DNA from: Synechococcus sp. UW179A
GTDB taxonomy: Bacteria > Cyanobacteriota > Cyanobacteriia > PCC-6307 > Cyanobiaceae
Direction: 5' to 3'
DNA length: 64,000 nucleotides
NCBI RefSeq assembly: GCF_900473965.1
Contig: NZ_UCNJ01000032.1
Location: 62,001 to 126,000, forward strand
Shown here: piece after piece, positions 30,409-41,114 of the stretch
How the letters are laid out: each line of letters begins with the position of its first letter
How positions within the stretch are numbered: position 1 is the stretch's first letter
The notes under the pieces: model-generated
What the model saw: only the letters and a program-made list of their open reading frames with translations
Databases searched by the model: none
What the model was told of the DNA's origin: nothing
Program-made: the position numbers and the translations under genes

Positions 30409-30785
30409 CAGCCCCTCGGCTGCTGCGAGGCCTGCGCGGTGCCACCACCTGCGCTGACAACAGCACCCATGCCATCCATGAGGCTGTCACCGAGCTGGTG
30501 GATGCACTGATGGACCAGAACGCCCTGGATCCAGATCAGCTGGTCTCGGTGACGTTCTCCGTGACAGCCGATCTGGACGCCAGCTTTCCCGCAGCGACGG
30601 CACGCCACCGCTCAGGCTGGGAAGAAGTGGCCCTTCTGGATGTCCAACAGATGGCCGTGCAGGGAGATCTTGCCCGTTGCATCCGTCTGTTGGCACACGC
30701 CTGGCTTCCATACGATCGATCGCTTCACCATCCCTACCTAAGGGGAGCATCAAGGCTGCGCCCGGACCGATCTAGTCACAACTGA
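30405..30785 (+). CDS. aroH: Chorismate mutase, AroH class
   Basis: Converts chorismate to prephenate in Phe/Tyr synthesis. The 126-residue trimeric-type enzyme has the catalytic Arg in LLRGLRGATTC and conserved VSVTFSVTADLDASFPA. ATGA overlap with sppA implies one transcript. Confidence 0.9.
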   Translation: MTAPRLLRGLRGATTCADNSTHAIHEAVTELVDALMDQNALDPDQLVSVTFSVTADLDASFPAATARHRSGWEEVALLDVQQMAVQGDLARCIRLLAHAWLPYDRSLHHPYLRGASRLRPDRSSHN

Positions 30786-30884
30786 CAGATCAGGGGCCGA
30801 CCCCCAAAGCACCTGGGTTCGTGAGATTCTCACGACAATTCACCTACGACTCACGGCATCCGCGCCGACTGCTCCCAAATCACG

Positions 30885-31472
30885 ATGAAAAGACATTGTT
30901 CTCTCACACCCCATCGCAGAGCAGGACTGGCAGCCTTGGTCGGTTGCGGAGTCATCGGCGCAGCGGCGGCGCTACCCCTCTCAACACCCCCCGCCGTTGC
31001 TCAGAACACACCGTCTCTGCTGGAATTCCGCTGGGATTCAGGAACTGGATATCGGAAGCTCTACTTCGTTCAGAGCAGCCAACGCCGGCGTGAGCGCTCG
31101 GAGTACTTCTTCATGCTGCGAAAGAAGGATCGCAAGACCGCGATCCTCAAATTGAGCATCACGGTGCCCAGCTATTTCAACGCGCGCATCCGTCCTAAGA
31201 ATCTCTCTCTCTGCAAGATGTCGATGGGCGGAATGCTCTCAAGAAGCAAGTGCAAAGAGGTGCTGCCGGCGGTGTTCGAAGTGAATGAGAAACAGACAGC
31301 CATCGAGGTCTTCCCCGACACTCCGATTCCAACTGGTGGTACTTATGCCGTGGTCATGAATGTCTTCAATCCGAGCCAGGGGGGAATGTTCCAGTTCAAT
31401 GCTCTGGCGCAGGCCCCCGGAGACGTTCCCGTGTCCGGCTACCTCGGCAGCTGGCTTGTGGATATCGACTAA
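30885..31472 (+). CDS. DUF2808-like secreted protein
   Basis: A 195-residue protein with a signal peptide (LAALVGCGVIGAAAALPL) and cleavage near AVAQ. The mature part has VPSYFNARIRPKNLSLC and ending with a conserved beta-rich region GTYAVVMNVFNPS, as in DUF2808, a family confined mostly to cyanobacteria. Function is unknown. Two cysteines (in SLCKMS and SKCKEV) could form a disulfide in the periplasm. Confidence 0.8.
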   Translation: MKRHCSLTPHRRAGLAALVGCGVIGAAAALPLSTPPAVAQNTPSLLEFRWDSGTGYRKLYFVQSSQRRRERSEYFFMLRKKDRKTAILKLSITVPSYFNARIRPKNLSLCKMSMGGMLSRSKCKEVLPAVFEVNEKQTAIEVFPDTPIPTGGTYAVVMNVFNPSQGGMFQFNALAQAPGDVPVSGYLGSWLVDID

Positions 31473-31525
31473 CCCCGGCTGATAAACTCGCTTCTTGACG
31501 AAAGGCCGGGTGCCGGAAAAATCTC

Positions 31526-31663
31526 ATGACGAAACGAACCCTCGGAGGCACAAGTCGCAAGCGCAGACGCGTGTCCGGTTTCAGAGTGCGGATGCGCACT
31601 CACACGGGTCGTCGTGTGATCCGCAGCCGCCGCAAACGCGGTCGTTCACGCCTTTCCGTGTGA
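31526..31663 (+). CDS. rpmH: 50S ribosomal protein L34
   Basis: A 45-residue highly basic ribosomal protein, starting [18 protein letters not shown] and ending SRKRG-type RSRLSV. It sits 18 bases before rnpA, the usual bacterial order rpmH-rnpA-yidC. It is shorter than 60 codons, so it is easily missed. Confidence 0.95.
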   Translation: MTKRTLGGTSRKRRRVSGFRVRMRTHTGRRVIRSRRKRGRSRLSV

Positions 31664-31681
31664 ATCTTTCGGATTGCGGCG

Positions 31682-32083
31682 ATGGTCCTGCCGGCATCCA
31701 TGCGTCTGCGCGGCCATCGCTGTTTTGATCATCTGCATCGGAAAGGCAAGCGCTTCCACGGCAGCCTGATGGTGCTGAGGAAGGCCTCAGCCCACCATTC
31801 CCTGCTCAAATACCCTGCAACCACGTCGTCATCAGACACACCCTGCGCAGCTCGAACATGCCGTGTGGCTGTGGTGATCAGTAGCAAAGTCAGCAAGCGG
31901 GCCGTGATCAGGAATCGATTACGGCGGCGCTTGCACGACCATCTGCGTACAAGGTTCGAGCATGCTCCAGAACACGCCAGCGTCTGGATACTGGTCAGTT
32001 TGAAGCCCGGGGCAGCCACAGAGGATCACGACTTGCTGGAAGAATGCGACAGATTGCTTGAACAGGCGGGCCTGAAGCCATGA
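31682..32083 (+). CDS. rnpA: Ribonuclease P protein component
   Basis: Protein cofactor of RNase P for 5' tRNA maturation. The RNR motif appears as SKVSKRAVIRNRLRRRL and the N-terminal half has RLRGHRCFDHLHRKG. An ATG at the sixth in-frame Met position (ASMRLRG) is a possible shorter start. The stop overlaps the next gene as ATGA. Confidence 0.92.
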   Translation: MVLPASMRLRGHRCFDHLHRKGKRFHGSLMVLRKASAHHSLLKYPATTSSSDTPCAARTCRVAVVISSKVSKRAVIRNRLRRRLHDHLRTRFEHAPEHASVWILVSLKPGAATEDHDLLEECDRLLEQAGLKP

Positions 32084-32502
32084 CCAGCTCCATCAAGGAA
32101 AACACCTTTTACGAAGGAGGTCCTGCGAAAGGGGATCTCATCTTCAACATCCTTCTGGGCTTCACCCTGATTGCCCTGCCATTCACCGTGGGGGCCATCG
32201 TGCGGGCTCTTTGGCTGCGCTTTCGCATCACCAGTCGGAGAGTGTCCGTGAGCGGCGGATGGATGGGCAAGGACCGCAGCCAGGTGGTCTACAGCCAGAT
32301 CCGTGAGGTGCGCTGTGTGCCCCGTGGCTTTGGCGCATGGGGCGACATGGTTCTTGTGCTTACGGATGGATCACGACTTGAGCTCCGTTCGATGCCGCGC
32401 TTCCGTGAGGTTGAGACCTACATCCAGGAACGCATCACGAGCAGGCCTGAATCCAATGGCTCAAGCAGTGACAGCATTCCAAGCAAAGGCTTCGCTGCCT
32501 AA
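32080..32502 (+). CDS. PH-domain (bPH2) membrane protein
   Basis: A 140-residue protein with a transmembrane hairpin (FNILLGFTLIALPFTVGAIV) followed by a small beta-rich bacterial PH domain (RITSRRVSVSGG, VVYSQIREVRCV). In cyanobacteria this gene is regularly placed between rnpA and yidC; the role is unknown. Confidence 0.85.
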   Translation: MTSSIKENTFYEGGPAKGDLIFNILLGFTLIALPFTVGAIVRALWLRFRITSRRVSVSGGWMGKDRSQVVYSQIREVRCVPRGFGAWGDMVLVLTDGSRLELRSMPRFREVETYIQERITSRPESNGSSSDSIPSKGFAA

Positions 32503-32577
32503 TCCTGTGCAGCAACGCAACGGCCTCGACGCTGTTGCACACTGGCATCACCCTTCACCGCCCATCGGAACGCCATC

Positions 32578-33717
32578 GTGATCGGTTACATCTCCGACAA
32601 TCTGCTGCTGCCGATCCTGGATTTCTTCTATGGATTGGTGCCCAGCTACGGGCTCGCGATCGTGGCTCTCACGGTGGTGATCCGCCTGGCTCTGTTCCCG
32701 CTAAGCGCGGGATCCATCCGCAGCGCACGGCGCATGCGCATCGCCCAGCCTGTGATGCAGAAGCGGCAGGCTGAGATCAAGTCTCGCTTCGCCAGCAACC
32801 CTCAGAAACAGCAGGAAGAGCTGGGCAAATTGATGAAAGAGTTCGGCAGCCCCCTAGCCGGATGCTTGCCATTGTTGGTGCAGATGCCGATCCTGTTCGC
32901 GTTGTTCGCCACGCTGCGTGGATCACCATTTGCAGACGTTCCTTACACCCTCAATCTGAAAGTGCTGCCCGCCGAGCAGATCGCTGCGGTTGAGCCCAAA
33001 CCATTTACCAGTGCAAGCCACTCGATCTTTGTCACTGAGACCGATCATGTCCCCGTGATCGCCAGCCTGCCCGGTGGGACCAAGCTCGGCACCGGTGAAA
33101 GCGTTCAGATCCAGCTTCAGACCAAAAGCGGTGAGGCTTTCGCGGAGGTCCTTAACGGTGTTGCAAACGGTAAGTCCTTCCTGCCTGCCTGGGCTGTGAC
33201 CAAAGGGGAGTCGATTGTCTCCGTCTCCGAAGCCGGAGAGATCACAGCACTGGCTCCCGGTGATGCAACCGTTGAAGGCAAGATCCCCGGTTTGGCCGCC
33301 CGCAGTGGTTTCCTGTTCATCAAGGCTCTTGGACAGGTGGGCTTCTACACGGACGGTGCCGTGAATTGGGACATCGCCATCCTTGTTGGCTCCTTTGGCC
33401 TGAGCCTGTTCATTTCCCAGCTGCTGTCGGGTATGGGCATGCCAGCGAATCCGCAGCAATCCACAGCCAACAAGATCACCCCGGTGATGATCACTGGAAT
33501 GTTCCTGTTCTTCCCACTGCCGGCCGGCGTTCTGCTTTACATGGTGATCGCCAACATCTTCCAGGCCCTGCAAACCTTCTTGCTGACCCGTGAAGCTTTA
33601 CCAGACAATCTGCAAGCCATCCTGGACGACCAGCTCAAGCAGCAACCTGCCGCAGCCGCAGCCGGTGGAGTTCCAGGAAGCCGGTTACCTTTCGAGCCTA
33701 AGGGCGGCAACAAATGA
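32578..33717 (+). CDS. yidC: Membrane protein insertase YidC/Oxa1 with an Ig-like insert
   Basis: Inserts proteins into plasma and thylakoid membranes. The core helices are seen at [20 protein letters not shown] and in [16 protein letters not shown] followed by [18 protein letters not shown]. Between the second helix and the core a large periplasmic loop holds [20 protein letters not shown], which looks like a bacterial Ig-like (Big_2) domain. Start is GTG. It overlaps yceD as ATGA. Confidence 0.92.
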   Translation: MIGYISDNLLLPILDFFYGLVPSYGLAIVALTVVIRLALFPLSAGSIRSARRMRIAQPVMQKRQAEIKSRFASNPQKQQEELGKLMKEFGSPLAGCLPLLVQMPILFALFATLRGSPFADVPYTLNLKVLPAEQIAAVEPKPFTSASHSIFVTETDHVPVIASLPGGTKLGTGESVQIQLQTKSGEAFAEVLNGVANGKSFLPAWAVTKGESIVSVSEAGEITALAPGDATVEGKIPGLAARSGFLFIKALGQVGFYTDGAVNWDIAILVGSFGLSLFISQLLSGMGMPANPQQSTANKITPVMITGMFLFFPLPAGVLLYMVIANIFQALQTFLLTREALPDNLQAILDDQLKQQPAAAAAGGVPGSRLPFEPKGGNK

Positions 33718-34268
33718 TTCCCGGCCTTGAGCCGGTACCGCTCAGGGAGCTACAAGCTCTGGGAACCTCCAGGGTCTGGTCTGTGGATGGTCAACTTGAT
33801 GAGATGCCCAGCCTCACTCCCGTGCGAGGCACTCTTAGGGCTGAGCATCTTGGCAATCTTCTCGAGGTTGAAGGATCGTTGCAGACCATCGTCTGCCTTC
33901 GCTGCGACCGTTGCCTCGGGCACTTCAACCAACAGCTCAGCGCCATCTCCAAGGAACTGATCTGGCTGGGCCAGGAACCTAGCGATAGTCATCTCGCCGA
34001 AGCGGGACTGGACCCGGCTTCACCCGATGGCCTGATGGAGTGCCTGAACCCACGCGGCGATTTCGAACCGGAACGTTGGGTTTTTGAACAGCTGAGCCTG
34101 CAGATGTCGGTCGTCAATCACTGCGGAGAGCACTGCCCGGGGATGCCACAACAACCATCGGATATCTCCGTCATTGGCGGAGAGAAGAGGCAAACACCTG
34201 ATCCTCGCTGGCAGGCCCTGAAGGATCTGCAGTCGTCGATGCACCGCAAAGAGACGAACCATGACTGA
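33714..34268 (+). CDS. YceD (DUF177) family protein
   Basis: A 184-residue protein of the family linked to 23S rRNA and plastid ribosome assembly. Two Cys pairs are visible: CLRCDRCLG near residue 61 and CGEHCPG near 141, a possible metal site. It lies in the yidC cluster and overlaps the next gene by 8 bases. Confidence 0.86.
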   Translation: MIPGLEPVPLRELQALGTSRVWSVDGQLDEMPSLTPVRGTLRAEHLGNLLEVEGSLQTIVCLRCDRCLGHFNQQLSAISKELIWLGQEPSDSHLAEAGLDPASPDGLMECLNPRGDFEPERWVFEQLSLQMSVVNHCGEHCPGMPQQPSDISVIGGEKRQTPDPRWQALKDLQSSMHRKETNHD

Positions 34269-35760
34269 TAACTGGATCGCACAACTGGACCTCTTAATTC
34301 GATCGGGCACACCGTTGATCTGGATCCGTAGCCATGAGGAGGAACGCGTGGAAACGCTGCTACGCCAGACATCGGAGCGGCTGCCCGATCGCACCCTGAC
34401 CTGCTGGGATTTCGTGGGAGGTCTCAGCGGCGCCCTGGGCCAGGAACAACTGGGAGCTCGACAGCCGATGGCGGTGCTGCAGTGGCTGCAGGAGCGCTCC
34501 CCTTCCAGTCCGACCCTTCTGCTGCTCAAGGATGTGCACAGGTTCTGCGAGGACCCTGGAATCGCCCGCATGCTGCGCAACCTCGCCAGCCAGCTACGAA
34601 CCACTCCACACACCTTGATCGTGACCTGCGGGCAGTGGACACCCCCCGCCGACCTGGACGAGGCGCTCACCCTGATGGACCTGCCTTTGCCCCAGGAGCA
34701 GGAATTACGAACACTGCTCGCCAACATTGCTAAAGCCAGCGGACGAGCCCTGGAGGCTGAAGTGCTTGAGGAACTCACCCATGCCTGCTGCGGCCTTAGC
34801 GAAACCAGGGTGAGGCATGTGGCCGCCAAAGCACTCGCACAACGTGGATCTCTCAGCCGCGAAGACTTGGTCGATGTGCTGGAAGAGAAACGGCTTTCCC
34901 TAGCCCGCAGCGAAGTGCTGGAGTTCTGCCGAACGGATGCGACGCCTGGTGACATCGGCGGGTTGGAAACGCTCAAGCATTGGCTTGATCAACGTCACAG
35001 GGCCTTCAACGATGATGCACGCCGCTTTGGACTTCCACTGCCTCGAGGGGTGCTCCTGGTGGGGCCTCAGGGCACCGGCAAGTCACTCACAGCCAGAGCA
35101 ATCGCCCACAGCTGGTCGATGCCTCTTCTGAGACTTGACGTTGGCCGCCTCTTTTCCGGCCTAGTCGGAGCCAGTGAAGCCAGAACCCGCGACATGATTC
35201 AACGGGCGGAAGCGATGGCGCCCTGCGTTCTCTGGATCGATGAAATCGACAAGGGATTCGGCAACGACAGCCGCAGTGATGGCGGCACCAGTCAGCGAGT
35301 TCTGGCCACCGTGCTCACCTGGATGGCCGAGAAACGCTCTGCGGTGTTTGTGGTGGCCACGGCGAACGGTGTGGAGCGTTTACCTGCGGAGCTGCTGCGC
35401 AAGGGACGTTTTGATGAAATCTTCCTGCTGGATCTGCCTTCGAGAGATGAGCGACTGAGCATCCTCAGCCTTCACCTGCAGAGGCGGCGTCCTGGTCTCA
35501 ATCTGCCGTTGTCAACCGTGGTCGATCGCACGGACGGCTACTCCGGCGCTGAATTGGAGCAAGTGGTGATCGAAGCGATGCACCTGGCATTCGCCGAAAT
35601 CCGTGAACTCACGGAAAGCGACATGATCCTGGCGGCATCGCAGCTCGTCCCCCTGTCACGCACGGCAAGGGAGCAGATGGAAAGCCTTAAGCAATGGGCC
35701 AGTGCCGGGCGAGCCAGACCTGCATCATTGCGAGCCGTAACGAACCCTGACACGGCGTAA
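34261..35760 (+). CDS. Ycf46-like AAA ATPase
   Basis: A 499-residue AAA+ protein. Walker A is GPQGTGKSLTAR and Walker B VLWIDEIDKGF, with a second-region-of-homology Arg in RKGRFDEIF. The N-terminal 250 residues are a degenerate AAA-like domain. The family (Ycf46) is encoded in plastids and cyanobacteria and has been tied to photosynthetic carbon uptake, but its substrate is not known. Confidence 0.88.
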   Translation: MTDNWIAQLDLLIRSGTPLIWIRSHEEERVETLLRQTSERLPDRTLTCWDFVGGLSGALGQEQLGARQPMAVLQWLQERSPSSPTLLLLKDVHRFCEDPGIARMLRNLASQLRTTPHTLIVTCGQWTPPADLDEALTLMDLPLPQEQELRTLLANIAKASGRALEAEVLEELTHACCGLSETRVRHVAAKALAQRGSLSREDLVDVLEEKRLSLARSEVLEFCRTDATPGDIGGLETLKHWLDQRHRAFNDDARRFGLPLPRGVLLVGPQGTGKSLTARAIAHSWSMPLLRLDVGRLFSGLVGASEARTRDMIQRAEAMAPCVLWIDEIDKGFGNDSRSDGGTSQRVLATVLTWMAEKRSAVFVVATANGVERLPAELLRKGRFDEIFLLDLPSRDERLSILSLHLQRRRPGLNLPLSTVVDRTDGYSGAELEQVVIEAMHLAFAEIRELTESDMILAASQLVPLSRTAREQMESLKQWASAGRARPASLRAVTNPDTA

Positions 35761-35811
35761 CGATCCGCCCCTTCAACCTGGGACGAACCCAGTCAAGCTC
35801 CGTAAGTTCCA

Positions 35812-35994
35812 GTGACCACTGAAAGCCCGGAATTGAACCGTTCTCCCGAAATCACCACTCAATTGGCAGCTGCCTGCCTCGGAGCCGGGGTGATCACCAC
35901 GGTGGCCGTCGCTCAGGGGCAGAACCCTCTCACCGCCTTAGGAATCACATTGTTCTCTGCTGTGGCGGCTGTGATGGTTGGGCAGGTTTTCTGA
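35812..35994 (+). CDS. Small membrane protein, unknown
   Basis: A 60-residue protein starting from GTG. It has two hydrophobic stretches, LAAACLGAGVITTVAVAQ and LTALGITLFSAVAAVMVGQV, separated by a short Gly-Asn turn, so it is probably a hairpin in the membrane. It lies between the ycf46-like gene and serS. I know of no function. Confidence 0.6.
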   Translation: MTTESPELNRSPEITTQLAAACLGAGVITTVAVAQGQNPLTALGITLFSAVAAVMVGQVF

Positions 35995-36053
35995 CAGCAA
36001 ACAGAGCGCTGACAGCGGACGCCTAGGCTGCCGGCGCGATCATCCGAACCCCT

Positions 36054-37331
36054 GTGCTCGATCAGCGTCTGGTGCGAGAGAACCCTGAGCTGATTGCTAC
36101 TCAGCTGGGACGCAGGGGCCTGAATGTGGATCTCAGCTCCCTTCAGCAGATCGCTCAGCATCAAAGGGATCTCGAAGAAGAGCGCAGCACGCTTCAGGCG
36201 GAGGGAAACCGCATCGGCAAGGTCGTGGGGCAGAAGATCAAAGCCGGAGCCGATCCGAAGGGAGCAGAAGTCGCTGATCTGCGTCAGCAGGGCAACGCCA
36301 TCAAGCAGAAGGTGTCAGCTCTCGAGGATGAAGAAAAGCAGATCGCCTCACGCTTGAAGGATCAGCTGCTCACATTTCCCAACCTGCCATCGGCCGACAG
36401 CCCCGATGGAAAAGATGAAAACGACAACATTGAGGTGCGCAGCTGGGGCGTCCCGCGCCAACAGGAGGGCCTTGACGAGCACTGGGCGATTGCTGACCGT
36501 CTTGGCCTGCTGGACAGTGAGCGATCAGTGCGCATTGCCCAGAGCCGATTCGTCACCCTGTTCGGCCAAGGCGCGCGACTAGAGCGCGCTCTGATCAACT
36601 TCATGCTCGACCTGCATGGCAGCAAGGGCTACAAAGAGGTGTTGCCCCCAGTGCTGGTGAACAGCGCCAGTCTCACAGGATCAGGGCAGCTGCCGAAGTT
36701 TGCCGAAGAGAGCTTCCGCTGCGCTGACGACGATCTCTGGCTGACGCCCACTGCGGAAGTACCTGTTACATCTCTGCATCGCGATGAAATCATTCCGGGG
36801 GATCAGCTGCCTCTGAAGTACGTGGCCTACAGCCCGTGCTTTCGCAGAGAAGCCGGCAGCTATGGCCGTGACACCCGAGGGCTGATCCGCCTGCACCAAT
36901 TCAACAAAGTGGAGCTGTACTGGTTCGTGCACCCCGAACACTCAGCGGAAGCTCACGCGCAAATCACCGCCGATGCAGAGGCGGTGCTGCAAGCCCTGGA
37001 ACTCCCTTACCGGGTGCTGGAACTCTGCACCGGTGATCTGGGATTTTCCGCGTCGCGCACCTACGACCTCGAAGTCTGGCTGGCAGGCGCCGGTGCGTAC
37101 CGGGAGATCTCAAGTTGCAGCGTTTGCGGCGATTTCCAGGCACGACGTTCCTCGATTCGCACCAAGGAAGGGAAAGTGACCCGGCTGGTTCACACCCTGA
37201 ATGGCAGTGGCCTGGCGATCGGCCGCACCATGGCCGCTCTGCTGGAAAACGGTCAGCAGTCCGACGGCAGTGTGCTGCTGCCTCAGGCACTGGTCCCTTA
37301 CTTCGGTGGGAACAGAATCCAGCCAGAATGA
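36054..37331 (+). CDS. serS: Seryl-tRNA synthetase
   Basis: Class II synthetase of 425 residues. The N-terminal antiparallel coiled coil spans about 30-100. Motif 2 is [19 protein letters not shown] and motif 3 is [18 protein letters not shown]. The start is a GTG giving [10 protein letters not shown], the family N-terminus. Confidence 0.95.
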   Translation: MLDQRLVRENPELIATQLGRRGLNVDLSSLQQIAQHQRDLEEERSTLQAEGNRIGKVVGQKIKAGADPKGAEVADLRQQGNAIKQKVSALEDEEKQIASRLKDQLLTFPNLPSADSPDGKDENDNIEVRSWGVPRQQEGLDEHWAIADRLGLLDSERSVRIAQSRFVTLFGQGARLERALINFMLDLHGSKGYKEVLPPVLVNSASLTGSGQLPKFAEESFRCADDDLWLTPTAEVPVTSLHRDEIIPGDQLPLKYVAYSPCFRREAGSYGRDTRGLIRLHQFNKVELYWFVHPEHSAEAHAQITADAEAVLQALELPYRVLELCTGDLGFSASRTYDLEVWLAGAGAYREISSCSVCGDFQARRSSIRTKEGKVTRLVHTLNGSGLAIGRTMAALLENGQQSDGSVLLPQALVPYFGGNRIQPE

Positions 37332-37350
37332 GTGGATTGAAACGGTATCC

Positions 37351-38433
37351 ATGAACGTTCTGGCCTCACTCCTGGCTCTGGGGCTGTTGATCGTTATTCA
37401 TGAAGCGGGGCATTTCCTGGCTGCCCGTCTGCAAGGCATTCGTGTCAACGGCTTTTCGGTGGGATTTGGGCCGGCTCTGCTCAAAACCGAGCAGGGAGGA
37501 GTGACCTACGCCCTGCGATTACTCCCACTGGGTGGATTTGTTTCCTTCCCTGAAGACGATGAAGAGAGTGATATTCCCAAAGACGATCCGGATCTTCTGC
37601 GCAACCGACCGATTCCCCAGCAGATGCTGGTGATCAGTGCTGGCGTTCTGGCCAATCTGCTGCTGGCCTGGTTAGTTCTTGTGGGACACACTGCCACCAC
37701 AGGAGTCCCTGGGGAACCTGGACCAGGCGTGATGGTGATGAGCGTGCAGGGAGGTGAACCGGCAGCTCTTTCCGGGCTGAAAGCTGGCGACCGCATCTTG
37801 TCAATCGATGCCGTTGATCTTGGCCGTGGAGAGCCGGCCGTCCAGGCGGCAGTGGATCCGATCCGCAACAGCCCTGGGCAACCGCTCACGCTTCAAGTGC
37901 TCAGAAACGGTGTGGTCACGCCACTCCAGCTCACGCCTACTGACCAGCAGGGTATCGGCCGTATCGGCGCCCAACTTCAGGAAGTTGTCAGCGGCTCCAC
38001 TCGTCCCGTGCGCTCACTGCTGGAAGCGGTCCGCGTATCCAGCCAGCAGTTCGGCGGGCTCTTCAGCAGAACGGTGTCTGGCTATGCAGGATTGTTCACG
38101 AATTTCGGCGCCACCGCTCAGCAGGTCTCAGGCCCTGTGAAAATTGTGGAAATGGGTGCGCAACTCTCGAGTCAGGGAGGGTCGGGTCTCGCCCTATTTC
38201 TGGCTCTGATCTCCATCAACCTGGCGGTTCTCAACGCCTTGCCACTGCCGCTGCTCGATGGCGGACAACTGGTGTTTCTGCTGCTGGAGGGGCTGCGCGG
38301 CCGCCCACTGCCGGAGCGGTTTCAGTTGGCAGTGATGCAGTCCAGTCTGCTGTTGGTGCTTGGCCTCAGCGTGCTGCTGATCGTGCGCGACACCAGCCAG
38401 CTTCCTGTGGTGCGTCAATTAATCGGCCAATGA
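37351..38433 (+). CDS. rseP: Site-2 protease, RseP/S2P family
   Basis: Intramembrane zinc metalloprotease of 360 residues. HEAGHF near residue 17 in the first helix and [13 protein letters not shown] in the C-terminal helix provide zinc ligands; a single PDZ domain lies between ([18 protein letters not shown]). The ATG giving [11 protein letters not shown] is chosen since the upstream frame runs inside serS. It likely cleaves anti-sigma factors or signal-peptide remnants. Confidence 0.92.
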   Translation: MNVLASLLALGLLIVIHEAGHFLAARLQGIRVNGFSVGFGPALLKTEQGGVTYALRLLPLGGFVSFPEDDEESDIPKDDPDLLRNRPIPQQMLVISAGVLANLLLAWLVLVGHTATTGVPGEPGPGVMVMSVQGGEPAALSGLKAGDRILSIDAVDLGRGEPAVQAAVDPIRNSPGQPLTLQVLRNGVVTPLQLTPTDQQGIGRIGAQLQEVVSGSTRPVRSLLEAVRVSSQQFGGLFSRTVSGYAGLFTNFGATAQQVSGPVKIVEMGAQLSSQGGSGLALFLALISINLAVLNALPLPLLDGGQLVFLLLEGLRGRPLPERFQLAVMQSSLLLVLGLSVLLIVRDTSQLPVVRQLIGQ

Positions 38434-38476
38434 AACTGTATGGTTGCTGATTGAACTGCTCCTGTTTAATCGCTGC

Positions 38477-38779
38477 ATGGCCAAAAAGTCGATGATCGCC
38501 CGCGATGCGAAGCGCAAGAAGATGGTTGAGCGCTTCTCAGCCAAGCGGACTGCCCTAATGGCCGCCCTCAATGCAGCGGAGGGTCCTATGGAGCGGCTTG
38601 AGATCCACCGAAAGATCCAGGCACTCCCCCGCAACAGCGCCCCCACCCGCATGCGCAACCGCTGCTGGGCTACTGGCAAACCAAGAGGTGTTTATCGCGA
38701 CTTTGGACTCTGCCGCAATCAACTTCGCGAACGTGCCCACAAAGGTGAACTCCCTGGTGTGGTCAAGTCCAGCTGGTGA
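38477..38779 (+). CDS. rpsN: 30S ribosomal protein S14
   Basis: A 100-residue S14 of the zinc-free (C-minus) type. Conserved blocks include [15 protein letters not shown] at the start and [16 protein letters not shown]. The start is the ATG directly before AKKS; upstream open codons are not homologous. A strong terminator follows. Confidence 0.95.
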   Translation: MAKKSMIARDAKRKKMVERFSAKRTALMAALNAAEGPMERLEIHRKIQALPRNSAPTRMRNRCWATGKPRGVYRDFGLCRNQLRERAHKGELPGVVKSSW

Positions 38780-38813
38780 TTTGTCGAGAGTCCGCTTCAA
38801 AGTGATGCAGTTG

Positions 38814-38840
38814 AGGAGGTGTTTGAACACCTCCTTTTTT
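38814..38840 (+). terminator. Rho-independent terminator after rpsN
   Basis: AGGAGGTGTT and AACACCTCCT form a near-perfect stem with a minimal loop, followed by five more T residues. Confidence 0.85.
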
Positions 38841-38939
38841 GATGGATGTGACGGAGCGAATCAAATTGGATTCAATGGGATTGACGTTTCAATCCTGTGA
38901 AGTGCCAGAATCAACATTGACAGAAAGACATAAACAACA

Positions 38940-41105
38940 GTGCAAGGTCAGACACAGTCGATCTCCTTTGACGGTCGGGAGATTCGGTTGACCACGGGGC
39001 GGTACGCCCCCCAGGCCGGTGGCTCGGTGATGATCGAATGCGGTGACACTTCGGTGCTTGTCACAGCTACCAGATCCAAGGGACGCGAAGGCATCGATTT
39101 CCTTCCCCTCATCTGCGACTACGAAGAGCGCCTTTACGCAGCAGGCCGCATTCCAGGAAGTTTCATGCGCCGAGAGGGGAGACCTCCCGAGCGAGCCACA
39201 CTGATCTGCCGTTTGATCGACAGGCCGATGCGGCCTCTCTTCCCTAGCTGGATGAGAGACGACATCCAAATCGTGGCCACTTGCATGTCGCTTGACGAGC
39301 GTGTTCCTGCGGATGTGCTGTCGGTGACTGGCGCTTCAATGGCGACACTCTTGGCGGGCATTCCCTTCCAAGGACCGATGGCTGCGGTGCGTGTTGGCCT
39401 CCTGGGCGACGACTTCGTGCTCAACCCCAGCTTCCGAGAGATCGAACGAGGAGATCTCGATCTGGTCGTGGCCGGCACACCCGATGGTGTTGTGATGGTT
39501 GAGGCAGGGGCGAATCAGCTGCCGGAAGGGGATGTGATTGAAGCGATCGACTTCGGATATGAAGCGGTCTGTGAGCTGATCAAGGCTCAGGAATCCATCC
39601 TCAAAGAGGCTGGAATCGAGCAGGTCAAGCCAGAGGCTCCCAGCGAAGACACCACCTTGCCGGTTTATCTGGAAAAGGCTTGCAGCAAGTCGATTGGCGA
39701 TGTGCTCAGCCAGTTCGATCAGAGCAAGGCAGAACGCGACGAAAAGCTCGATGCCATCCGTGATCAAACCGCTGAAACCATTGAGGGGCTCAAGGACTCG
39801 GACCCCGTCCGTCAGCTGGTTTCAGGCAATGGCAAAGCACTGCCGACCAGCTTCAAAGCCCTGACCAAGAAGCTGATGCGTCAGCAGATCGTGAAAGACG
39901 GCAAGCGTGTTGACGGCAGAAGTCTCGACCAGGTGCGTCCGATCAGCGCGGCGGCCGGCGTGCTGCCCAAGCGAGTTCATGGCTCAGGTTTGTTCCAACG
40001 CGGCCTCACGCAGGTGCTGTCGACCGCAACTCTTGGCACACCCAGCGATGCCCAGGAGATGGACGATCTCAACCCCAACACTGAGAAGACCTACCTCCAT
40101 CACTACAACTTCCCTCCCTACTCAGTGGGCGAGACCAAACCGATGCGCTCCCCTGGCAGGCGTGAAATCGGCCATGGAGCCCTTGCAGAACGAGCCATCT
40201 TGCCCGTGCTGCCAGCGAAAGACACCTTCCCTTACGTGGTGAGGGTGGTGAGTGAGGTTCTCAGCTCCAATGGCTCCACCTCAATGGGTTCAGTCTGCGG
40301 CAGTACCCTCGCCCTGATGGACGCCGGTGTGCCATTGAAAGCACCCGTCAGCGGTGCCGCAATGGGTTTGATCAAAGAGGGCAAAGAGGTTCGAATCCTC
40401 ACCGATATCCAGGGCATTGAGGACTTCCTCGGCGACATGGACTTCAAGGTGGCGGGCACCGACAAGGGCATCACCGCCCTGCAGATGGACATGAAGATCA
40501 CCGGCCTGGAGATCAAAACCGTTGCAGAGGCCATCAATCAGGCGCGTCCTGCCCGTCTCCACATCCTCGAAAAGATGCTGGAGGCAATTGATACTCCCCG
40601 TGATGGCATGTCACCCCATGCCCCTCGCTTGCTCAGCTTCCGCATTGACCCGGAACTCATCGGCACTGTGATTGGTCCTGGTGGCCGCACCATCAAGGGG
40701 ATCACTGAACGCACCAACACCAAGATCGATATCGAAGACAGTGGCATTGTCACTATTGCGTCCCATGACGGAGCGGCGGCTGATGAAGCTCAGAAGATCA
40801 TCGAAGGGCTCACCCGCAAGGTCAATGAGGGCGAGGTGTTCAGCGGTTCGATTACCCGGATCATTCCAATCGGCGCCTTTGTGGAGATTCTCCCTGGCAA
40901 GGAAGGCATGATCCACATCTCCCAGCTGTCTGAAGCACGGGTCGAGAAGGTGGAAGACGTGGTGAAAGTGGGCGACGAGGTCACCGTTCGTGTCCGCGAA
41001 ATTGACAACCGCGGCCGCATCAATCTGACCCTGCGCGGTGTGCCCCAGAGCGGTGAACACACTGAGCCCGAACCTGCCCCCACGCCTGTTGCTCCCCTCT
41101 CCTGA
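38940..41105 (+). CDS. pnp: Polyribonucleotide nucleotidyltransferase
   Basis: 3'-5' phosphorolytic exoribonuclease of 721 residues. Two RNase PH domains flank a helical region, with the catalytic second domain around [19 protein letters not shown] and [22 protein letters not shown] domain ([16 protein letters not shown]) and an S1 domain ([20 protein letters not shown]) follow. The start is a GTG. A GC-rich hairpin spans the stop codon, without a T-tract. Confidence 0.95.
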   Translation: MQGQTQSISFDGREIRLTTGRYAPQAGGSVMIECGDTSVLVTATRSKGREGIDFLPLICDYEERLYAAGRIPGSFMRREGRPPERATLICRLIDRPMRPLFPSWMRDDIQIVATCMSLDERVPADVLSVTGASMATLLAGIPFQGPMAAVRVGLLGDDFVLNPSFREIERGDLDLVVAGTPDGVVMVEAGANQLPEGDVIEAIDFGYEAVCELIKAQESILKEAGIEQVKPEAPSEDTTLPVYLEKACSKSIGDVLSQFDQSKAERDEKLDAIRDQTAETIEGLKDSDPVRQLVSGNGKALPTSFKALTKKLMRQQIVKDGKRVDGRSLDQVRPISAAAGVLPKRVHGSGLFQRGLTQVLSTATLGTPSDAQEMDDLNPNTEKTYLHHYNFPPYSVGETKPMRSPGRREIGHGALAERAILPVLPAKDTFPYVVRVVSEVLSSNGSTSMGSVCGSTLALMDAGVPLKAPVSGAAMGLIKEGKEVRILTDIQGIEDFLGDMDFKVAGTDKGITALQMDMKITGLEIKTVAEAINQARPARLHILEKMLEAIDTPRDGMSPHAPRLLSFRIDPELIGTVIGPGGRTIKGITERTNTKIDIEDSGIVTIASHDGAAADEAQKIIEGLTRKVNEGEVFSGSITRIIPIGAFVEILPGKEGMIHISQLSEARVEKVEDVVKVGDEVTVRVREIDNRGRINLTLRGVPQSGEHTEPEPAPTPVAPLS

Positions 41106-41114
41106 GGGGTCTAT

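Noticed and set aside
41094-41109. Hairpin CCCCTC-TCCT-GAGGGG over the pnp stop as terminator
   Set aside because: No T-run follows on either strand; not called as terminator.
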